From positions 2,852,001-2,916,000 of the forward strand of contig CBDAPL010000001.1 in the NCBI GenBank assembly GCA_965198495.1: a DNA stretch of 64,000 bases, written 5' to 3'. The notes beneath the pieces were generated by a model. That model was not told the origin of the DNA and did not search any database. It saw only the letters and a list, made by a program, of their open reading frames with translations. A program made the translations under genes and the position numbers. Below are positions 35,680 through 43,509 of this stretch, in pieces. Origin of the DNA: RH-AL1 sp965198495. Its GTDB lineage: Bacteria > Pseudomonadota > Alphaproteobacteria > Rhizobiales > Beijerinckiaceae. Numbering within the stretch: position 1 is the stretch's first letter; every line of letters begins with the position of its first letter.

Positions 35680-36621
35680 TCAGATCCCCTGCCCTTCGAC
35701 CTGAAGGGTCAGCTTATCGATCGTTTCCTTGAGTTCCGGCTGATGCGGGTAGATCGCGAGCGCCCGCCGGTAGACCTCGAGCGCCTGCTTGTCGAACCCG
35801 GTCCGCTGAAGGATCATCCCCATGCCCTGCAGCGCGCCGAAATGTTTCGGCTCCAGCTTGAGCACGTGTTCGACATCCGCCATCGACCCGTCGAGGTCGC
35901 CGGCGAGGAAGCGCACCGTGGCGCGCCTGTTCCAGGCTTCCGCCCAGTTGGGCTGGAGCTCGACGACCTTGCCGAGCAGGTCGAGCGCGACCGGATAGGC
36001 GTTCGTGGCCTGAGCCTTGGCGGCGCGCTGCATGAGCAGGTTCGCCGTATCCGATCCCGAGCGCATCCAGATGTTGGCGATCAAGGTCGCGAGCCCTTTC
36101 GCCTCGTCCGCGTCGCTGGCGGCCGCGAGCTTCCCGTAGAGGTCATCGAGCGTATGGCGCCGCGCGACCGACAACGACGGCTTCGGCGCCAAAGCCTTGC
36201 GAATGGCGGCGGCCTGTTCTTCCGCGGTCAGGACCTTTTTCTTCGGCGCTGCCGCCCGACGCGTCGGCTCGGATGGCGGCACGACGCCACCGGGGCCGAT
36301 GACGGTGCCGTAGTTATCCGGGCGCTGACGGCCGTTCGGCACGACGCGGCTACCGAAGTCGCGAAACGGGTCCGACCGCGTACCGCCCGGCAGGACCTCA
36401 TCGGTGTCGGGCTCGCCGAGACGCCCACTCTCGCGCACGCCGAGCGGCTTCTGGATGGGAGAGGTTGGCGTGGGAGACGTCTGCATGCGCGCCGCGTCGT
36501 CGTCACCCTGCTCGCCAGCCGGCATGTAGCCGTCGTCGAGGGCGAAAACGACAGGGGCCGGCGACATGATCGCCAGCCCCAAGCTGAAAGCCACGACTAT
36601 CGTGCGGCGCATCGTTACCAT
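35680..36621 (-). CDS. Exported TPR protein
   Basis: 313 residues. A signal peptide (RRTIVVAFSLGLAIMSPAPVVFA) leads into a long Pro/Gly/Asp-rich linker (about residues 30-125), then helical tetratricopeptide repeats from about residue 150: ANLLMQRAAKAQATNAYPVALDLLGKVVELQPN..., AWNRRATVRFLAGDLDGSMADVEHVLKLEPKH, and LQGMGMILQRTGFDKQALEVYRRAL. TPRs mediate protein binding, here in the periplasm. Its stop lies 3 bases from the pyk stop. ATG 36612 is an equal alternative start. Confidence 0.88.
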   Translation of the reverse strand: MVTMRRTIVVAFSLGLAIMSPAPVVFALDDGYMPAGEQGDDDAARMQTSPTPTSPIQKPLGVRESGRLGEPDTDEVLPGGTRSDPFRDFGSRVVPNGRQRPDNYGTVIGPGGVVPPSEPTRRAAAPKKKVLTAEEQAAAIRKALAPKPSLSVARRHTLDDLYGKLAAASDADEAKGLATLIANIWMRSGSDTANLLMQRAAKAQATNAYPVALDLLGKVVELQPNWAEAWNRRATVRFLAGDLDGSMADVEHVLKLEPKHFGALQGMGMILQRTGFDKQALEVYRRALAIYPHQPELKETIDKLTLQVEGQGI

Positions 36622-36671
36622 GGACGAAGGCTATGTCGCCGAGAGCGAAACGTCAAAGCCCCTTTGTCGGC

Positions 36672-37982
36672 TCATTCCGCCGCGCGCTTGAAGTCCGCGA
36701 ACGAGCAGGCGGGATCGAGAACCTCGACGCGCGGCTTGGCGACATCGCGGCGGAACTTGACGATCTTCGGCTCTTCGAAGGTCAGGCCGAGCGCCTTCCA
36801 AACATCGACGAGCGCGTCGACCAGGTGCGCGACATGCGCGTCGGTATGGAACGGCGTCGGCGTGATGCGGAGCCGTTCCGTCCCTTTCGCGACCGTCGGA
36901 TAATTGATCGGCTGAATGTAGACGTTGTGGCGCTCGAGCAGCATGTCGGACGCGGCCTTGCAGAGCTCGGCGTCGCCGACGAACACCGGCACGATGTGCG
37001 AAGGGTTCGCCATCACCGGCAGACCGGCGGCCGAGAGCGCGTGCTTGGTCAGCAGCGCCTGGCGCTGATGCTGGGCGCGAAGCGCGTTGCCCTTCTTGAG
37101 GATGCGCACCGCCGCGGTGGCGGCGGCGGCGACTGGCGGCGGCAGCGCGGTCGTGAAGATGAACGAAGGCGCGTAGGAGCGCACCGCGTCGATAATGCTG
37201 CGATCGGCCGCGATGTAGCCGCCCAACGTGCCGAAGCCCTTGGCGAGGGTTCCCTCGATCACGTCGATGCGGCTCATCAGCCCCTCGCGGTCGGCGATGC
37301 CGCCGCCCTTGTCGCCGTAGAGACCAACCGCGTGGACTTCGTCCATGTACGTCATGGCGTTGTAGCGCTCGGCGAGTTCGACGATCGCGGCGATCGGCGC
37401 GATGTCGCCGTCCATCGAATAGAGGCTTTCGAAGACGATCAGCTTGTTGCGCTCGGGCCCCGCGGCGCGCAGCAGCTCCTCGAGATGGGCGACATCGTTG
37501 TGCCGGAAGATCATCCGCTGCGCGGAGGAGCGGCGCACGCCCTCGATCATCGAATTGTGGTTCAGCGCGTCGGAGAGAATGAGGCAATCGGGGATGAGAT
37601 CGGCGATCGTCGAGATCGCGGCGAGATTGGACACCCATCCCGAGGTGAAGACCAGAGCGCCTTCCTTGTCGTGAAGGTCGGCGAGTTCGGCCTCCAGCTT
37701 GACCAGCGGATGGCTGGTGCCGGCGATGTTTCGCGTGCCGCCGGCACCGACACCGTGCTTGCCCGCCGTTTCGACCAAAGCTTGTATCACCTTGGGATGA
37801 CGACCCATGCCGAGGTAGTCGTTGGAGCACCAGATGGTGACCTCTTCCGCCTCCTGGTCACCACGATGCCAGAGCGCGGTGGGAAACTCTTCGGCGCTTC
37901 GCTCGAGATCGGCGAAGACGCGGTAGCGGCGCTCGGCTTCCAGCTTGCCGATGGCGTTGGCGAAGTGGTGACGATAGCTCAT
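36672..37982 (-). CDS. hemA: 5-aminolevulinate synthase
   Basis: 436 residues from ATG 37982 (MSYRHHFANAIGKLEAERRYRVF). A PLP enzyme joining glycine and succinyl-CoA, the alphaproteobacterial entry to heme. Visible: IWCSNDYLGMGRHPKVI, GAGGTRNIAGTSHPLVKLE, the HNSMIEG and DEVHAVGLYG segments, and the PLP lysine in EGTLAKGFGTLGGYIA. A longer frame from 38024 adds 14 residues. Two direct TTGACA-containing repeats lie 28-55 bases upstream and may be part of the promoter. Confidence 0.97.
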   Translation of the reverse strand: MSYRHHFANAIGKLEAERRYRVFADLERSAEEFPTALWHRGDQEAEEVTIWCSNDYLGMGRHPKVIQALVETAGKHGVGAGGTRNIAGTSHPLVKLEAELADLHDKEGALVFTSGWVSNLAAISTIADLIPDCLILSDALNHNSMIEGVRRSSAQRMIFRHNDVAHLEELLRAAGPERNKLIVFESLYSMDGDIAPIAAIVELAERYNAMTYMDEVHAVGLYGDKGGGIADREGLMSRIDVIEGTLAKGFGTLGGYIAADRSIIDAVRSYAPSFIFTTALPPPVAAAATAAVRILKKGNALRAQHQRQALLTKHALSAAGLPVMANPSHIVPVFVGDAELCKAASDMLLERHNVYIQPINYPTVAKGTERLRITPTPFHTDAHVAHLVDALVDVWKALGLTFEEPKIVKFRRDVAKPRVEVLDPACSFADFKRAAE

Positions 37983-38009
37983 CAGGAACCTTGCTCGTTG
38001 AATTGCCCG

Positions 38010-38037
38010 ACCGACTGTCAACAAAACCGACTGTCAA
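38010..38037 (-). promoter_or_regulatory. Two direct repeats upstream of hemA carrying TTGACA
   Basis: ACCGACTGTCAA occurs at 38010-38021 and 38026-38037 (16-base phase). Read on the hemA strand each copy is TTGACAGTCGGT, so each contains a perfect -35 hexamer; no clear -10 follows either one. The phase is about one and a half helix turns. They may be a regulator site or tandem promoter elements. Confidence 0.45.
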
Positions 38038-38242
38038 TCTAAGCTGACACTTTGTTATCGCTCCAGATCGTCTCTTTAGCAATTCCAAAAACACCTATCG
38101 AGTGGCAGATGGTCCCAGAACGCCGATTTTAAAGCGAAAAGCATCAAAAGAACGAATGGCGGAGCCACTCGCATCCTCGCGATCCTGCTCCAGATATCGA
38201 AACAGACCGGCCAGACCCGCTGCAAAGACGCGACTTCGCCAG

Positions 38243-38479
38243 TCAGTCGCGGACGGGCTCGTGTCGGATGGCCGTTCGCATGAAGAAGAACAGCAGGACA
38301 AAGCCGCTCAGGCCGAAGATCACTTCGAGGCTGCGGCTGATCACGGGCGGTAGCTGCATGATGCCGCCGATCGCCCAGCCGGCGGCCCATGAGGCGCCCA
38401 CGACCTCCGTGCCGACGAGGATCGCGACCGCGATAAGCGTCGAAAGTTTCAGGAGATTGATCGGCCGACGCTCTGCCAC
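38243..38479 (-). CDS. Small two-helix membrane protein, 78 aa
   Basis: Start GTG 38479 has a GAGGAGG site 10 bases upstream and gives MAERRPINLLKLSTLIAVAI. Two membrane helices are predicted: about residues 11-34 (TLIAVAILVGTEVVGASWAAGWAIGG region) and 47-66 (VIFGLSGFVLLFFFMR), with a charged tail. No family recognised, although similar proteins occur near hemA in Hyphomicrobiales. The longer frame to 38896 lies on top of the neighbouring metallo-hydrolase gene in another frame. Confidence 0.65.
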   Translation of the reverse strand: MAERRPINLLKLSTLIAVAILVGTEVVGASWAAGWAIGGIMQLPPVISRSLEVIFGLSGFVLLFFFMRTAIRHEPVRD

Positions 38480-38543
38480 GGGTTGCGCGCCTCCTCGGCC
38501 GCTTCGACGATAGGGCTCGGGCTTAGCACATGCGATCGCGCTG

Positions 38544-39554
38544 TCACAACGCGGTTGCGCCGACGCGAAGCGGCACATCGAGCGCCTGGCCCGGGCTCTG
38601 TACCCTGAAGCGGTTGGCCGCGATGCCCGCCTCGCCCATGGCGACGGCGAGGCGTGTGGGCGGATCGTCGATCGCCTCGGCCGTGAGCCGGAACGTGCCC
38701 CAGTGATGGCCGAGCGCGAAATGCGCCTCGCACGCCTGGAAGATGCGCACGCTCTCGCACGGCTCGACATGCTGATCGCGCATGAACCAGCGCGGCGCGT
38801 AGGCGCCGATCGGCAGGATGGCCAGACGCGGCGGTCCAAAGCGCCGCGGGATGTCCTCGAAGATGGCGGGATCGCGCCATGCCGTGTCGCCGACATGATA
38901 GATCGGCCCGTCCGGCGTTTCGATGAGGAAGGCGGACCAGAGCGCCATCCGCCTGTCGCCCAGCCATCGCGCCGACCAGTGGTGGCTCGGCATCAGCGTC
39001 ACCGCGACATCGCGGGAGAGCGGGACACGCGCGCCCCAGTCATACCCGCGCACATCGTGGTCGGCGCGATGGCGCTTGATGATCGCGTCGTTGCCGAGCG
39101 GCGTTATGATTGGGCACGGCCGCTTGTCGCGCAAAGCCCCGAGCGTCGCGGTGTCGAGATGATCGTAGTGATTGTGGGTGATCAGGATCGCGTCGAGCGG
39201 CGGCAGGGCGTCGAGCGCGAGCCCAGGTTTGGCGACTCGCTTGGGTCCACTGAAAGAGAAAGGGCTCGCACGCTCCGACCAGACCGGATCGACGAGGATG
39301 TTGAGGCCGCGCGTTTGAAGCAGATGGCTGGCGTGACCGATGGTCGTGACCCGCAGCGCCGCGCCCTCCACCCTGGCGAGGACCGGCGAGGGTGGCGGAT
39401 TGTCGACGCTGCGCGGCCACGAGGCGAAGCGCGTTCCCGCCAGGAACTTGACCAGGTCGCGGAGGCTCTTGTCGGCCGGCGCGCCTGGCGCGAAGAAGCG
39501 CACGCCGTCGAAATGATCGGAAGGAGGACCCTGATAATAGCGATTCTTGACCAT
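38544..39554 (-). CDS. MBL-fold metallo-hydrolase, NAPE-PLD-like
   Basis: 336 residues. The metal-binding motif HxHxDHLD is present as ITHNHYDHLD, with further ligands in PSHHWSARW and IYHVGDTAWRD, and a C-terminal His in ALGHHWGTFRL. The order and the opening NRYYQGPPSDHFDGVRF match the YtnP/NAPE-PLD-like branch (known eukaryotic members cleave N-acyl-phosphatidylethanolamine; bacterial substrates are mostly unknown). No signal peptide. Complete. Confidence 0.88.
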   Translation of the reverse strand: MVKNRYYQGPPSDHFDGVRFFAPGAPADKSLRDLVKFLAGTRFASWPRSVDNPPPSPVLARVEGAALRVTTIGHASHLLQTRGLNILVDPVWSERASPFSFSGPKRVAKPGLALDALPPLDAILITHNHYDHLDTATLGALRDKRPCPIITPLGNDAIIKRHRADHDVRGYDWGARVPLSRDVAVTLMPSHHWSARWLGDRRMALWSAFLIETPDGPIYHVGDTAWRDPAIFEDIPRRFGPPRLAILPIGAYAPRWFMRDQHVEPCESVRIFQACEAHFALGHHWGTFRLTAEAIDDPPTRLAVAMGEAGIAANRFRVQSPGQALDVPLRVGATAL

Positions 39555-39561
39555 GAGCCTT

Positions 39562-40305
39562 CTAGCGTACGCCGTCGCTCGAGAGCAGCAGGATCGCGCC
39601 GAGAAACAGCAAACCGGCCGGCAGCAGGACGCTATGGAGACCGAGATGCGGGCTTATGAGCGCGCCGAGTGCCGCGCCGCCGGCGAAACTCGCGATGACC
39701 GCGAGAAGATCGCGGGCCTCCGCGAGCTTGGTGGGCGTGAACGGCCATAGGCCGCCGGCAAGCAGGTTGGCGAACGTCTGCAGATTGCCCGTCATGATCA
39801 CCGAATTGTAGGTTCGCGTCCCGATGTTGCGGAAGCTGGTGTTCTGCATGGAGGTGCTGATGGTGATGACCGAGACCAGTACCTTGTCGGCCAGCGCGAA
39901 CGGCCAGAAGGCGACGCAGAACAGCACCGTGATCTCGACCACGAGCGTGACGACGTGCGGCTGGCCGAACATGGCGCGGGTCACGCTCTCGCGCATCATG
40001 ACATTGGCGAGGATGACGCCGATCACGTAGGCGAGAATGGGCCAGGCGTAGGTCAAGGTCTTCGCGTTGAGCGACGCCGCGTTGGCGCCCAGCAAAACGA
40101 GGTTGCCGGTCATCGCGCTGGCGAACACGTTGCCATGGCCGATGTAGGTGAAGGCATCGAGGTATCCGGCGCTGGCGGAAAGCGCCATCGCCGTCGCGAG
40201 ACTGTTGGCGGCGAGAAAGCGCAGCGGCCGCGATGGCGCCGCGCGATGGGTCGTCCGGGCCAGCCCGGCTTCGCCTCGTCCTGGCGTGTACCCTTCAGGT
40301 GGCAT
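39562..40305 (-). CDS. YoaK family (DUF1275) membrane protein
   Basis: 247 residues from ATG 40305, preceded by GAGGCGAG; ATG 40332 is an alternative. Six hydrophobic helices begin near residue 35. DUF1275 hallmarks are GYLDAFTYIGHGNVFASAMTGN and the second-half TSFRNIGTRTYNSVIMTGN. Family proteins are inner-membrane and of unknown function. It lies 7 bases upstream of the metallo-hydrolase on the same strand, so both may form an operon. Confidence 0.88.
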   Translation of the reverse strand: MPPEGYTPGRGEAGLARTTHRAAPSRPLRFLAANSLATAMALSASAGYLDAFTYIGHGNVFASAMTGNLVLLGANAASLNAKTLTYAWPILAYVIGVILANVMMRESVTRAMFGQPHVVTLVVEITVLFCVAFWPFALADKVLVSVITISTSMQNTSFRNIGTRTYNSVIMTGNLQTFANLLAGGLWPFTPTKLAEARDLLAVIASFAGGAALGALISPHLGLHSVLLPAGLLFLGAILLLSSDGVR

Positions 40306-40479
40306 GACGCGCGATCTCGCCTCGATGTCCATCCGACCGGCGGCTTACGCCGTCGGCGCGGTTCATCCCTGCTCCGGTGCCATGATGCCTGATTGTTCTT
40401 GAAATCGCCAAGCCCGTCGGGCATAGGGGGCGCCAATATTCGCTGGCTGCCGCCGGTGCTTTCCGGTTCGAGGTTGGTC

Positions 40480-40605
40480 ATGAAAGTCCGCAATTCACTG
40501 AAATCCCTGCGCGGGCGTCACCGCTCCAATCAGCTCGTGCGTCGCAAGGGTCGCGTCTACATCATCAACAAGGTCCAGAAGCGCTTCAAGGCGCGCCAGG
40601 GCTGA
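40480..40605 (+). CDS. rpmJ: Ribosomal protein bL36, cysteine-free type
   Basis: 41 residues, MKVRNSLKSLRGRHRSNQLV and ending YIINKVQKRFKARQG. This is the C-minus (YkgO-like) bL36 with no zinc-binding Cys/His set, the form usual in alphaproteobacteria. It binds 23S rRNA in the large subunit. GAGG stands 6 bases before the ATG. Isolated here between two minus-strand genes; a hairpin follows. Confidence 0.93.
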   Translation: MKVRNSLKSLRGRHRSNQLVRRKGRVYIINKVQKRFKARQG

Positions 40606-40619
40606 GGCCGGCCGCTTCA

Positions 40620-42314
40620 TCAGCGGTCGATCGCGGCGGCGCGATCGACCCTGCTTCCCGCGACCTTCACCAGCCGCCATTGTGAGAGCAAGGACCGCAA
40701 GGGCGCCGGCTTCAGGGGCTTGTGCAGGACGCGGACATCGGCAGCCTGCGCGAGATCGCGGACCTCGACGCCGCGATCGGCGGTGATGAGCACGGCTGGG
40801 CAAGGTCCGAAGCGGCGCCGCAGCGCGGCGATGATGGCGAGGCCATCGAGATCGCCGACGTGGTAGTCGGCGACGATGACGTCGGGGACCAAGTCCTTCT
40901 CGAGGAGCGCGGACGCGACGTCCGCCAGGCACGTCCCTCCCGCGACGACGCAATGCCAACCCTGCAGTAGCACGGTCATGCCGGCGAGGATCGGCGGCTC
41001 GTTGTCGATGGCCGCCACCACCAGACCTTCGAGCGAGCCCTGGCGCGTTGGGGCGATCATGTTGGGGGGCGGCGCGCCGGCCATTCGCGGCGGAGCGGAT
41101 GGCAGCGACACCGAGAAAACCGACCCACGGCCGACGACGGATCTGAGATGCACCTCATGCGCCAGCACCTGGCTCAAGCGCTGGACGATTGACAGGCCGA
41201 GACCCGCCCCCGATGCCATCTGGGCGCCGGCGGCGAGCCGCTCGAACTCGCGGAAGATGACGCCCTGCTTTTCCTCGGGAATGCCGACGCCGGTATCGTA
41301 GACCGCGATGCGCACGATCGCGCCGTGGCGCCGCGCGCCGACGAGGATGCGCCCCGTCGGCGTGTACTTCACCGCGTTCGATACGAGGTTCTGCAGAAGA
41401 CGGCGCAGCAGCTTGCGGTCGGAAGTCACGCGCAGCGAGGACGGCAGGAACGTGAGGGCGAGACCCCGCGCGATCGCGATCGGCTCGAACTCGAGTTTAA
41501 GCTGAAGCAGGATGGGATTGATGTCGAAGGCCTCGATCTCCGCTCCCGTCGCGCCGGCGTCGAGCTGCGAGATCTCGAGCAACGCGCCCAGGATATCTTC
41601 GACCGCCTCGAGCGCGGCATCGACGTTGGAGGCAAGCAGGAGAGCGTCGTCGGCGGACGGACGCGCCCGCAGCCGTTCCCGCAAGGATGTCGCGTAAAGA
41701 CGCGCGGCGCTGAGCGGCTGCAGGATATCGTGGCTCGCGGCGGCGAGGAAGCGCGACTTCGAGATATTGGCGTCATCGGCGTCCGCCTTGGCGCGGAGAA
41801 GATCGAGGTTGAGGGTCTCGAGCTCTTCCGTACGCTCGCGCACGCGCAGTTCGAGCGTCTCGTTCTCCGCTTCGAGCTCCTCCTCCGACTGCGCTTGCGC
41901 CGTCGCGTCGGTGTAGGTGAAGAAGATCCCGCCATTGTGCAGGCGCACCGACCGCATCTCGAGCACGCACCCCGATTCGCCCGCGTAGAGCCGGAGCCCA
42001 TCGTTTGGGCCGATCAAAACATCGAAGCGTCGCGCGACGATCTCGTCGAGGTCGCCCTCGCCGTAGTACCCGCGCTCCGCGTTGGAGCGGATCAGGACGC
42101 CGAGCGGCATGCCGACGCGCATGAGCGCTGCCGGCAGCCCAAACATGTCGCGATAGGCGCGATTCCAAGCGACCAGCCGCAGATCGGCATCGTAGATGGC
42201 CATCCCGTCGCGCGCGATGTCGATCGCGTGCTGCAGGATGTCACGACTGTTCTGGATCTCGAACGCCACGTTCGCGACCTGTCGTTGCGGCCCATCCGCC
42301 TCAGGAGCGGACAC
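40620..42314 (-). CDS. PAS hybrid sensor histidine kinase / response regulator
   Basis: 564 residues from GTG 42314. A PAS domain (about residues 25-135; MAIYDADLRLVAWNRAYRDMFGLP) is followed by a coiled coil (143-185), the HisKA box with His195 in AAASHDILQPLSAARLYA, the HATPase with LLQNLVSNAVKYTPTG and TGVGIPEEKQG, and a C-terminal receiver (about from 440) with Asp in VIVADYHVGDLDG. The H-box belongs to the NahK-like hybrid kinases. No membrane helix remains in this form. The start is uncertain: no ribosome site, and the frame stays open to 42599 with an Arg-rich, non-natural sequence. Confidence 0.82.
   Translation of the reverse strand: MSAPEADGPQRQVANVAFEIQNSRDILQHAIDIARDGMAIYDADLRLVAWNRAYRDMFGLPAALMRVGMPLGVLIRSNAERGYYGEGDLDEIVARRFDVLIGPNDGLRLYAGESGCVLEMRSVRLHNGGIFFTYTDATAQAQSEEELEAENETLELRVRERTEELETLNLDLLRAKADADDANISKSRFLAAASHDILQPLSAARLYATSLRERLRARPSADDALLLASNVDAALEAVEDILGALLEISQLDAGATGAEIEAFDINPILLQLKLEFEPIAIARGLALTFLPSSLRVTSDRKLLRRLLQNLVSNAVKYTPTGRILVGARRHGAIVRIAVYDTGVGIPEEKQGVIFREFERLAAGAQMASGAGLGLSIVQRLSQVLAHEVHLRSVVGRGSVFSVSLPSAPPRMAGAPPPNMIAPTRQGSLEGLVVAAIDNEPPILAGMTVLLQGWHCVVAGGTCLADVASALLEKDLVPDVIVADYHVGDLDGLAIIAALRRRFGPCPAVLITADRGVEVRDLAQAADVRVLHKPLKPAPLRSLLSQWRLVKVAGSRVDRAAAIDR
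40625..40650. terminator. Perfect 11-bp hairpin between rpmJ and the hybrid kinase
   Basis: GGTCGATCGCG (40625-40635) and CGCGATCGACC (40640-40650) pair perfectly around a GCGG loop. It lies 20 bases after the rpmJ stop and within the last codons of the convergent kinase gene, so it could stop rpmJ transcription. No T tract. Confidence 0.45.
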
Positions 42315-42827
42315 CAGCAGGCGAAGACGATGGTATGCGCGGTGCAGACTGGCGTGCAGTCGACGCCACCGTGGGCGGCCAGGTCCACCGGGTCGAAAAA
42401 GCAGGCGGCGGCGCTCTAGCACGCGCGAAAACCGAGGGCGCGAGCCGCGAGCCCGAAATACGGATGCTGGAAGGCTCCGGCCGCGCGGCCGCCGAGACCC
42501 GCCAAAGCCAGTAGAGCGGCCATGAAACCGAAGGCCATGAAACCGAAGGCCATGAGGATCGCGAGCCGTCCGGAGGGCATGGCGCCGATCTAACACCATG
42601 AAGGCGCATGCATCCAGGCGCTCGATGGTCGACAGATAACTTTGCGCATTGTCGACGCTGGCGCGCTACCTAGGGACGACGCCGGCGCGGCGAACGGGGG
42701 ACGACGCTGGCGCGGCGACCTAGGACGGGCACGAACTTACGCTAGGGCGGCAACGACGACGGATCACCTTGCCAGCGGTCTCGTTCGCGTCGACCTAGGC
42801 GGAGCCCCCGCTACCCGCCAGCCCGCG
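42315..42827. other. Region upstream of the hybrid kinase, coding status unclear
   Basis: A minus-strand ORF from ATG at 42580 encodes about 53 residues (MPSGRLAILMAFGFMAF...) with a hydrophobic helix and ends at a TAG near 42418; it contains a tandem 15-bp duplication (42521-42550). It may be a membrane leader separated from the kinase by frameshifts, or chance. From 42600 to 42827 there is no gene, only three CCTAGG sites and short GACGCYGGCGCG repeats. Confidence 0.45.
42521..42550 (-). repeat. Two perfect tandem copies of a 15-bp unit
   Basis: CATGAAACCGAAGGC occurs at 42521-42535 and 42536-42550. On the minus strand it encodes a doubled FGFMA unit in a short hydrophobic ORF, so the copy keeps that reading frame. 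Confidence 0.9.
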
Positions 42828-43262
42828 TCAATCCACCGAACCGAGCATCCTGTCGTGCGCGACCCTAAGCTCCTCGATCGCCGCGTCGAGATCGCGGCGC
42901 TGGCGCTCCAGATGCTTGATTTGCGCCAGTATCTGCTCGCGGCCGAGACTGACGGTGAGGTCGGTGCTCTCTTCATCGGCGGGAACAACTTGGCTCTTGG
43001 TACGCGAGGCGATGAGTTCGTCGATCTCGGCGAGCGTGAAGCCGAGCCGCTTGCCCTTCAAGATCAGCTCGAGCCGGATACGATCGGCGGGTCCGTAGAA
43101 GCGGACCGTCCCCTGCCGCCTGGGACACAGCAGACCCTTGTCTTCATAGAACCGCAGCGTGCGCAGGCTCACGCCGTAGATTCGCGCGAGATCACTGATC
43201 GTGTACTCGCCCGTGCGAGCCAGCTCGCCGCTCGCCTTTAAGGGGGACAACTTGATTTGCAT
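42828..43262 (-). CDS. MerR family transcriptional regulator
   Basis: 144 residues from ATG 43262. The winged helix-turn-helix (about residues 18-85) reads EYTISDLARIYGVSLRTLRFYEDKGLL and GTVRFYGPADRIRLELILKGKRLGFTLAEIDELI. A long C-terminal coiled coil (residues 100-140; REQILAQIKHLERQRRDLDAAIEEL) would dimerise it; no cysteines for metal sensing. Target and inducer unknown. Divergent from the PodJ-like gene, whose promoter region (43263-43509) it may influence. Confidence 0.88.
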   Translation of the reverse strand: MQIKLSPLKASGELARTGEYTISDLARIYGVSLRTLRFYEDKGLLCPRRQGTVRFYGPADRIRLELILKGKRLGFTLAEIDELIASRTKSQVVPADEESTDLTVSLGREQILAQIKHLERQRRDLDAAIEELRVAHDRMLGSVD

Positions 43263-43509
43263 CGGCACACTCCGACTTACTGCATGCACCCCGCTACCTA
43301 AGCGCGAGTCGGCGTTTCGCACAACTCCGCAACTGCCTTGTTAACGCGACTTTCGTCACACTTGTGTCAAAATCGATCATCCTTAACCCGTTGTTTACCC
43401 TGTCGCCCGAAAGTCAAGAACAAGCTTGCGGCACGGCCTCTGCGGTGATTCGCGGTTGCTGGTTTCACGCCTCCTCCAACAAGGGTCCTCGGATCCGGCG
43501 GGTCGATCG

